Of a DNA stretch of 11,523 nucleotides, positions 5,967-11,523 are shown piece after piece. The stretch is from an uncultured Pseudomonadota bacterium. Lineage in GTDB: Bacteria; Myxococcota_A; UBA796; GCA-2862545. The position numbers were made by a program, and so were the translations under genes. Position 1 is the first letter of the stretch, and the number at the start of each line of letters is the position of its first letter. The notes beneath the pieces were generated by a model, which was given only the letters and a program-made list of their open reading frames with translations, ran no database searches and had not been told where the DNA came from. The stretch covers positions 1 through 11,523 of the forward strand of contig CALATR010001177.1 in assembly GCA_937891875.1 (NCBI GenBank). Reading direction: 5' to 3'.

Positions 5967-6925
5967 GCCCCAGCAGCGTGTCGTCCCGGGCCACGGGATC
6001 GAGTCCGGAGGTCCTCTCCCGCAGCCTGCTCGGCATCCGAGAGCTGCCGGCCGAGGCCATCGTGCAGATCCTCGACCGGGCGGTGGAGCTCCGGGAGCGC
6101 ACCCGCGCCGACGGGCCCCTGGACCTGCTCCGCGGGCGCACCGTCGCCTTGCTCTTCATGGAGCCCTCGACCCGGACCCGCTTCTCCTTCGAGATGGCGG
6201 TCCGCAGCCTCGGCGCCAACCCCATGGTGTTCGGCGCGGCGGGCTCGTCGACCGTGAAGGGGGAGTCGCTGATCGACACCGCCCGGACCTTGAAGAGCGT
6301 GGGCGCCGAGGCATTCGTCCTGCGCCACAAGAAGGTGGGGGCGCCGCACCTCCTCGCCCGTCGGCTGGGCGCGCCGGTGGTCAACGCCGGGGACGGCATC
6401 GACGAGCACCCGACTCAGGCGCTGCTCGACGCGCTGACCCTGCGGGATCGGCTGGGGGATCTGTCGGGCCGGACGGTCGCCATCGTCGGTGACGTCCGGC
6501 ACAGCCGGGTCGCCCGCAGCAACTGCTTCCTGCTCACCCGCCTCGGTGCCCGGGTGCTGATGGCCGGACCGGGGACGCTGTGTCCGCCGGGCATGGACGC
6601 GCTCGGGGTGGAGGTCGTGCCTTCGCTCGACCACGCGCTCCGGGAGGCGGACGCGGTGATGATGCTCCGGATCCAGCGGGAGCGACTCGGGGAGGCCATG
6701 CTGCCGTCCGACCGGGAATATGCAAGGTTCTTCGGACTTAGTTCGGAGCGGCTCGCCGCGGCGCGGCCGGAGGTGCTGGTCATGCACCCAGCCCCGATGA
6801 ACCGAGGGGTCGAGATCACCGATGACGTCGCCGACGGCGATGCGTCCGTGGTGTTCGACCAGGTCGCGAATGGCGTGGCGGTGCGCATGGCGGTCATCGA
6901 GCGCGCCATGGGAGGTGGCCGATGA
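5963..6925 (+). CDS. pyrB: Aspartate carbamoyltransferase catalytic subunit
   Basis: Catalyses carbamoyl phosphate + L-aspartate to N-carbamoyl-L-aspartate, the committed step of cytosolic pyrimidine synthesis. In the 320-residue product the carbamoyl-phosphate loop STRTR is at 69-73, Ser95 and Lys99 match E. coli Ser80/Lys84, and Arg121, His149 and Gln152 (EHPTQ) are present. GDVRHSR is at 176-182, Arg236 lies in LRIQRER, and HPAPMNRG is at 275-282. All the catalytic residues I can align are intact. The start is GTG at 5963, overlapping the preceding stop; the first 20 residues are an unconserved extension. The gene overlaps the following dihydroorotase-like gene by four bases (ATGA), the arrangement also known for Pseudomonas pyrBC'. 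No pyrI-type regulatory gene is seen. Confidence 0.95.
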   Translation: MSPSSVSSRATGSSPEVLSRSLLGIRELPAEAIVQILDRAVELRERTRADGPLDLLRGRTVALLFMEPSTRTRFSFEMAVRSLGANPMVFGAAGSSTVKGESLIDTARTLKSVGAEAFVLRHKKVGAPHLLARRLGAPVVNAGDGIDEHPTQALLDALTLRDRLGDLSGRTVAIVGDVRHSRVARSNCFLLTRLGARVLMAGPGTLCPPGMDALGVEVVPSLDHALREADAVMMLRIQRERLGEAMLPSDREYARFFGLSSERLAAARPEVLVMHPAPMNRGVEITDDVADGDASVVFDQVANGVAVRMAVIERAMGGGR

Positions 6926-8178
6926 GTGCGGTCTGCCTGCGCGGCGGGCGGGTGCTGGACCCGGTCGCCGGCACCCTGGAGCCTCGGGATCTCGCGTTCG
7001 CGGACGGCGTCGTCGTGGACGTCGACAGCGTGCCTGGCGCAGCGGTCATCGACGTCGCCGGGGGGGTGGTCGCGCCCGGCTTCGTCGACCTTCACGGCGC
7101 CATCGTGCACGCCGCCCGAGACGGTCAGGCAGCGGCGGCGGGAGGCTTCACCACGGTGTGCGCGTCGGCGGACCATCCGGCTGCGCTCGACCGGCCCGAC
7201 GCGGTCGAGGCCCTGGTCGCTCGGACCCAGCGGGCGGCGTGTCGGGTGCTCCCGGTGGGGGCGCTGACCGAGGGGCTCGGGGGCCGGGAGCTCGCCGAGA
7301 TCGGCATGCTGTCCGCAGCGGGCTGCGTTGCGGTGGGGCAGGGGGCGGCGGCGGTCGGATCCCCCCGGGTCCTGCGTCACGCCCTCGAGTACGCCGCCCG
7401 CCTGGACGTCACGGTCATGGTCCGCGGGGCCGAGCCCGAGCTCGAGAAGGACGGGGTGGCCCTGGAAGGGCCGCGCTCGATCCGCCTGGGCCTGCCCGGC
7501 GTGCCCGCCGTGTCCGAGGAGATCGGCATCCATCGCATCGCGGCACTTGCGCGACTCACCGGCGCCCGCGTGCACATCACCCACGTCTGGACTGCCGCCG
7601 GCGTGCAGGCGCTGCGCCGGGTGAAGGCCGAAGGTGCGCGGATCACCGCGTCGACCACGGCCATGCACCTCGCGCTGGACCCCGACGCGACGGACCTGTC
7701 CCCCTACGATGGTCACCTGCGCTTCGTGCCGCCCCTCGGCTCGCCGGAGGACCGTGCTGCCCTCGCTGACGCCGTCAAGGATGGGGTCATCGATGGGGTC
7801 GCCTCGGACCACCGCCCCTGGCCCGCCTACGCCAAGGACGGCACCCTGGAGGAGGCACGCCCGGGTTCCGTCTCCCTGGATGCGGCGTTCTCCCTGGTGT
7901 TGCACGCGCTGGGGGGCGACCTCGTGTCCACCGTGCGCGCGCTCTCTGCGGGCCCGTCCGCGGTGCTGGACCTGCCGGTGCCCCGTCTGCAGCCTGGAGA
8001 GCGGGCGGATCTGGTGCTGCTGGACCCTGGGTCTCACACCCTGCTCGACCGCCCGGCGGGCGCCCACTCCAACACGCCGCTGGCCGGTACCCGGCTCGAC
8101 GGGGCGGTAGTCGCGACCTGGTGCGCGGGTGCCCGGACGTTCGGCTCTGGTGCCGCCGGGACGGGCCACAGCGGCTGA
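6922..8178 (+). CDS. pyrC': Non-catalytic dihydroorotase homologue (PyrC'-like), likely ATCase partner
   Basis: The 418-residue product has the dihydroorotase fold and order, but the active site is degraded. The zinc motif usually D-x-H-x-H-x-R-E-P-G reads DLHGAIVHAARDG: His58 stays, the second His is Ala60, the REPG loop is gone and about eight residues are missing. The usual H-x-E-D/H-x-D segment reads VRGAEPE (Arg168). Asn of V-N-P-P-L is Val (RFVPPL), V-T-P-H-H is TTAMH (248-249), and T-D-H-A-P-H is SDHRPW (295-300). His221 and Asp296 remain. Regions such as VGALTEGLGGRELAE and LGLPGVPAVSEEIGIHRIA resemble Pseudomonas PyrC', a non-catalytic subunit required for assembly of its ATCase. GGAGG lies six bases before the ATG. 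An active dihydroorotase should be encoded elsewhere. The fold is sure; loss of activity is a strong inference. Confidence 0.88.
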   Translation: MSAVCLRGGRVLDPVAGTLEPRDLAFADGVVVDVDSVPGAAVIDVAGGVVAPGFVDLHGAIVHAARDGQAAAAGGFTTVCASADHPAALDRPDAVEALVARTQRAACRVLPVGALTEGLGGRELAEIGMLSAAGCVAVGQGAAAVGSPRVLRHALEYAARLDVTVMVRGAEPELEKDGVALEGPRSIRLGLPGVPAVSEEIGIHRIAALARLTGARVHITHVWTAAGVQALRRVKAEGARITASTTAMHLALDPDATDLSPYDGHLRFVPPLGSPEDRAALADAVKDGVIDGVASDHRPWPAYAKDGTLEEARPGSVSLDAAFSLVLHALGGDLVSTVRALSAGPSAVLDLPVPRLQPGERADLVLLDPGSHTLLDRPAGAHSNTPLAGTRLDGAVVATWCAGARTFGSGAAGTGHSG

Positions 8179-8243
8179 GTGGGACAGCTGCCCGACATCG
8201 GTTAACGGCCGCCGACCGACCCCATGGTCCAGAGATCCGAGGC

Positions 8244-8263
8244 TCCTGGAATCACGGCCAGGA
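8244..8263 (+). terminator. Weak hairpin between the pyr genes and greA
   Basis: TCCTGG (8244-8249) pairs with CCAGGA (8258-8263) across eight bases, and a smaller CCGAG-AAC-CTCGG hairpin lies near 8294-8306. Neither has a T tract. The 173-base gap 8179-8351 has no supported gene and probably contains the pyr operon end and the greA promoter, which I could not locate. Confidence 0.25.
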
Positions 8264-8351
8264 CCCAACGGGCGGGAAGGCCGCCGGCTCGCCGAGAACC
8301 TCGGAACGGGGCCGCCGTGGCCAGACCCGCCGCCACACGATGAGGAAGAGC

Positions 8352-8834
8352 ATGCAGCAGAATCCGGTCACGCCCGAGGGCTACGAGGCGCTCGTCGCCG
8401 AGCTCAACCATGCCAAGTCGATCGAGCGGTTCGCGGTGGTCAGGGACATCGAGGAGGCTCGCGCCCACGGGGACATCAGCGAGAACTCCGAGTACGAGGA
8501 CGCCAAGGAGCGTCAGGCCATGATCGAGGGCAAGATCAGGCAGCTGGAGCACCTCGTCGCCAGCGCGCAGGTGATCGACATCAAGAAGATCCCGCCCTCC
8601 GATCGCGTGGTGTTCGGAACGACCGTGGTCCTGGAGAATGTGGAGTCCGGCGAGGAGCGCACCTGGCGCATCGTCGGCGAGCGCGAGACCGACGTCTCCA
8701 ACGGCAAGATCAGCTTCAAGGCGCCAGTCGCCAAGGCGCTGATCGGCCGCAGCGAGGGTGACGAGGTCAGCATCCCCACGCCTGGCGGACAGCAGACGTG
8801 GGAGATCATCGAGGTCCGGTACAGCTCCTCCTGA
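8352..8834 (+). CDS. greA: Transcription elongation factor GreA
   Basis: Rescues backtracked RNA polymerase by inserting its coiled coil into the secondary channel and stimulating cleavage of the nascent RNA. In the 160-residue product the N-terminal coiled coil contains ARAHGDISENSEYEDAKERQ. The tip acidic residues Asp41 and Glu44, which coordinate the catalytic magnesium, are both present at the E. coli numbering. The FKBP-like C-terminal domain follows with RVVFGTTVVLENVESGEERTW, ISFKAPVAKALIGRSEGDEV and TPGGQQTWEI. Length is typical (158). The ATG at 8352 is preferred over the ATG at 8340: AGGAAGAG lies just before it and homologues begin at this point. The RecG-like gene starts 13 bases after the stop, suggesting one operon. 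Confidence 0.96.
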   Translation: MQQNPVTPEGYEALVAELNHAKSIERFAVVRDIEEARAHGDISENSEYEDAKERQAMIEGKIRQLEHLVASAQVIDIKKIPPSDRVVFGTTVVLENVESGEERTWRIVGERETDVSNGKISFKAPVAKALIGRSEGDEVSIPTPGGQQTWEIIEVRYSSS

Positions 8835-8847
8835 TCGGAAGGCTCCC

Positions 8848-11523
8848 ATGAGCGCCAGCACCGACGCCTCGGATCAGCCGAGCCCCGCCGACACCTCGGC
8901 CCCCCCATCGCCCGGCAACGAGGCCGTCCTGGACCTCGACGCGCTCGACGGCTGCCTGTCGCCCCTGCGGCGGGTGCTCCGCTATGCCCAGCGCGGCCCG
9001 GTCCGCTTCCTGGACGTGATCGGCGGCCGCTTCGTCGCCCAGGCGCGGGCGCTGCCCCTGCCCGAAGGCGTCGACCAGATCATCGCCGAAGTCGGCGCCG
9101 CCCTCGAGGGGCTCGACGATCTGGAGGCCGACGAGCGCGAGGTCCGGATCCTCACCGCCGCGGCCGCCGTGCGCCGGGTGGACCAGCTGCTCGGCCTGCC
9201 GATCTCCGACGCAGCCGCCGCGCCCGCGGCACGACCCACTCGGCCGGTCGATGAGGACGACGACGACGACGAAGACGACTCTGACGAGGATGACGACACC
9301 GACGAGCAGGAACGCTCCGCTGGCGGTCGCAGCCGGTCGGACTCCGGGCGGGGAGGGGACAACCGGTCCCGCCGCAACCGGAAGAAGCGGGGGCGCGGTC
9401 GCAAGAAGCGCTCGTCGGACCGCCGTCCCTCGTCGGAGAGCCAGCGCGCGTCGCAGCCCGCCGACCCCGAGATCAGCGAGGATGGGGACGGTGACGACGA
9501 CGGCCTGCGCTATGGCGACGAGCAGCTGGGTCAGCTGGCGATCAGCAGCCTCGAGGGGGCTGGCGATGTGCTGGCCGCGCTGGAGGCTGCGGGGATCACC
9601 ACGGTGGACCACCTGCTGCAGCGGGCGCCGGTCGGTGAGGACGTCGTGCAGCCGGTCGCGGGCGCAGGCCGGGTCCGCTCCGAGGGGCGGGTCGCGGTCG
9701 GCGGTCGGGTGCGCGGTCGGCACAGCGTGGTCGGGGCGGACGGCAGGCGCCGCACCCACGTGATGCTTCGCGGCGCCGGTCTGACGCCGGCGGTGTGGGA
9801 GAACGGCGCTCCGGACTGGGTCGTCGAGGCGCTCTCCCCGGGCGCGCGGACCGTGCTCGTCGGCCAGTCCGTGCCAGAGGGCGCGCTGGAGGATCTGCTC
9901 GACGATGAGGAGGAGGACGACGACTCCGTCGAGTCGACCCTGGATCTGGACCTCGACGCGCTCGAGGACGAGCTCCTCATCGAGGAGGGGGACGACGCGT
10001 CGAGCGAGGCCCCGCCCGTCGCGGTGGAGGCCGTCGCCGCAGAGTCCGATCCGGCACCCCGCAAGAAGTCCCGGCGCAAGCGCGCCCGCTACGTCGTCAC
10101 CGCGCCCGAGCTGGCGACCGACGACGGCAAGCATGCGGTGCGGCTGGCCACCTACGGCGTCGAAGGGGTCGAGGACTCCGTCATGCGCGGTCTCGTACGC
10201 CAGATGCTCCCCGCCGTTGCCCGGGTCCAGGACCCCGTGCCCGCCGAGCTGCTCCAGGCGCGCTCGCTGATGCCCCTCGCTGAGGCGCTGACCAAGGTCC
10301 ACACCCACGGCAAGCGCGCGGGCGGTGCCCGGTCCCGCCTCGCCTACGACGAGGCCCTGCTCGCCCAGCTCGGCCTGCTCTGGCCCCGCTACCAGGGCAC
10401 CCCCGAGCGTGGCCTGTCCCACACCGTGCTCCACGGCCAGCCTGCCAGGGTCCTCCAGTACGTCGACGCCCAGCTCACCGACGAGCAGCAGGTCGCGTTC
10501 GAGGAGGTCAAGCGCGATCTGCGCGCCCCGACGCCCATGCGCCGGGTGCTCACCGGGGAGGTCGGCGCCGGCAAGGGCCTCGTCGCCCTGCTCTCCGCCG
10601 TGCTGGTCGCCGAGAACAAGCACCAGGTCTTCATCCTCGCTCCGGATCAGGCCACCGCGGAGCAGCGCTTCGCCTTCACCGAGCCCCTCCTTCGCGAGCT
10701 CGGGCTGGTGTCGCGGCTCTACACCGAGGCCCCCAGCAAGGCCCAGCGCGACGCGATCAAGCGCGGTGAGGTCCACGTGCTCTTTGGAGCCCTGGAGCTC
10801 ATCGAGGCGGACATCGAGTGCCGTCGCCTCGGACTCGTCATCGCCGGTGAGCGCGACGTCTTCGGCCGTGTGCCTGCCATGGTCGAGCAGTTGCGTCAGC
10901 CCCGGCCTGACCTGCTCATCATCACCTCCACGCCGGTGGCCCAGCAGGTGCTCCTCGCTGCCTACCCGACCTTCGATCACACCGTGCTGCGCCACCTTCC
11001 CGGCCAGCGTGTACCGGCGAAGGTCGTGCAGGCCGAGCACCGCAGCACGGCCTACGGTGCCGCGGCCGAGGCGGTCGAGCGCGGCGAGCAGGTGGCGGTC
11101 GTCTTCCCCATGTCCCGCGGCGCGGATGTGCTGGGCGTGCGGGAGGCCCTGCATGTGGTGTCGACCCTCGAGGCCAGCGTCTTCCCGGGCAAGCGCATCA
11201 AGCTGTTCCACGGCGCCATGGGTCGGGAGGAGCGCTACCGCGTCTACAGCGACTTCCGCGCCCACCGCCTCGACGTGCTGGTCGCGACCACCCACTTCGA
11301 GGCTGGCCCCGCCGTTCCTGGAGTCAGCACCGTGATCATCGAGCAGGCGGACCGCATGGAGCTGTCCCGTCTGCACCGGGTGCGCGAGCACATCTCGGTC
11401 AGCTGGCACGAGCCGCGCTGCTGGCTGATCACGGGCGAGACCCCGGACGAGGCGGGGCTCGAGCAGGTGCGCCGGTTCGTGACAGAGCGCTGCATCCCGA
11501 TCGAGGCCCAGGTCGGTGAAGAG
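8848..11523 (+). CDS. RecG-family pseudohelicase, motifs degraded, 3' end beyond window
   Basis: 892 codons are visible with no stop. The layout is RecG: an N-terminal helical region (about 1-120), an HhH-like LEGAG...AAGITTVDHLL (about 233-255), a wedge/OB region, the GLVRQMLP...LPAEALTKVHTH-type linker, and two helicase domains from about 543. RecG-specific framing is clear (LTDEQQVAFEEV, PMRRVLTGEVGAGKG, RRLGLV, VVFPM, HGAM, PAVPGVSTVIIEQADRMELSRLH). Key residues are lost. Walker A is GEVGAGKG (570-577, Thr to Gly). The RecG DEQH box is GERD (667-670). T-A-T-P-I-P-R is TSTPVAQ (693-699). The usual Q-L-R-G-R-V-G-R reads RVREHISV (844-851). Acidic/basic low-complexity inserts lie at 135-200 and 352-415. 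The ATG at 8848 follows GGAAGG by five bases. ATP-driven fork reversal is unlikely; a binding or regulatory role is inferred. Confidence 0.85.
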   Translation, partial: MSASTDASDQPSPADTSAPPSPGNEAVLDLDALDGCLSPLRRVLRYAQRGPVRFLDVIGGRFVAQARALPLPEGVDQIIAEVGAALEGLDDLEADEREVRILTAAAAVRRVDQLLGLPISDAAAAPAARPTRPVDEDDDDDEDDSDEDDDTDEQERSAGGRSRSDSGRGGDNRSRRNRKKRGRGRKKRSSDRRPSSESQRASQPADPEISEDGDGDDDGLRYGDEQLGQLAISSLEGAGDVLAALEAAGITTVDHLLQRAPVGEDVVQPVAGAGRVRSEGRVAVGGRVRGRHSVVGADGRRRTHVMLRGAGLTPAVWENGAPDWVVEALSPGARTVLVGQSVPEGALEDLLDDEEEDDDSVESTLDLDLDALEDELLIEEGDDASSEAPPVAVEAVAAESDPAPRKKSRRKRARYVVTAPELATDDGKHAVRLATYGVEGVEDSVMRGLVRQMLPAVARVQDPVPAELLQARSLMPLAEALTKVHTHGKRAGGARSRLAYDEALLAQLGLLWPRYQGTPERGLSHTVLHGQPARVLQYVDAQLTDEQQVAFEEVKRDLRAPTPMRRVLTGEVGAGKGLVALLSAVLVAENKHQVFILAPDQATAEQRFAFTEPLLRELGLVSRLYTEAPSKAQRDAIKRGEVHVLFGALELIEADIECRRLGLVIAGERDVFGRVPAMVEQLRQPRPDLLIITSTPVAQQVLLAAYPTFDHTVLRHLPGQRVPAKVVQAEHRSTAYGAAAEAVERGEQVAVVFPMSRGADVLGVREALHVVSTLEASVFPGKRIKLFHGAMGREERYRVYSDFRAHRLDVLVATTHFEAGPAVPGVSTVIIEQADRMELSRLHRVREHISVSWHEPRCWLITGETPDEAGLEQVRRFVTERCIPIEAQVGEE
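9250..9312 (+). repeat. GAC/GAG low-complexity tract encoding an acidic run
   Basis: A run of GAC, GAT, GAA and GAG codons encodes residues 135-155 of the RecG-like protein, almost entirely Asp and Glu. It is followed directly by an Arg/Lys/Ser/Gly-rich stretch to about residue 200. The tract stays in frame and looks prone to slippage. Confidence 0.8.

Noticed and set aside
6922..7200. Possibility that the odd zinc loop of the dihydroorotase homologue is a frameshift artefact
   Set aside because: The frame is continuous, and motif losses also occur in four other separate places with the surrounding sequence conserved, which a local error cannot explain.
6415..8268. Open frame of 617 codons on the minus strand across pyrB and the dihydroorotase homologue
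   Set aside because: It is a GC-driven shadow frame crossing the boundary of two clear overlapping sense genes, with no recognisable domain.
8806..11409. Open frame of 867 codons on the minus strand across the RecG-like gene
   Set aside because: It is the mirror of a recognisable RecG-family protein with its own ribosome site; the antisense product has repetitive composition and no motif.

Overview
This 11.5 kb window is chromosomal housekeeping DNA from a very GC-rich Gram-negative bacterium. Codon third positions are almost all G or C, starts include ATG, GTG and TTG, and Shine-Dalgarno sites are GGAGG or GAGGAG. A secreted protein with an outer-membrane-type C terminus, S21, LepA, and a RecG relative with an extra N-terminal helical region suggest Myxococcota or a related former deltaproteobacterial lineage. 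That placement is inference; no rRNA or other phylogenetic anchor is present. I see no mobile element, tRNA, rRNA or CRISPR array.

Layout. Minus strand, 1-1863: a membrane protein cut by the window start, rpsU (S21, TTG start), a 336-base non-coding stretch, and a secreted probable outer-membrane protein. Divergent from the latter is holA (DNA polymerase III delta, 1997-3049, plus), which converges on rpsT (S20, 3253-3525, minus). rpsT is divergent from lepA (EF4, 3707-5512, plus). Their shared 181-base intergenic region holds a plausible rpsT promoter and two similar GCGCTG-type hairpins. After lepA come a small single-pass membrane protein, pyrB and a dihydroorotase homologue, joined by two 4-base start/stop overlaps. 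Then follow greA and, 13 bases later, a large RecG-family gene that runs off the right edge.

Two genes stand out as apparent pseudoenzymes inside ordinary operons. The gene after pyrB is a dihydroorotase fold that has lost most metal and substrate residues, like the non-catalytic PyrC' partner of aspartate transcarbamoylase in Pseudomonas. The gene after greA has full-length RecG architecture, but Walker A ends GKG instead of GKT, the DExH box reads GERD, and motif VI lacks the usual arginines. It also carries two long acidic/basic low-complexity insertions. A probably ATPase-dead RecG paralogue co-transcribed with the transcript-cleavage factor GreA is the best candidate here for an undescribed system, perhaps acting where transcription meets replication or repair; that role is inference.
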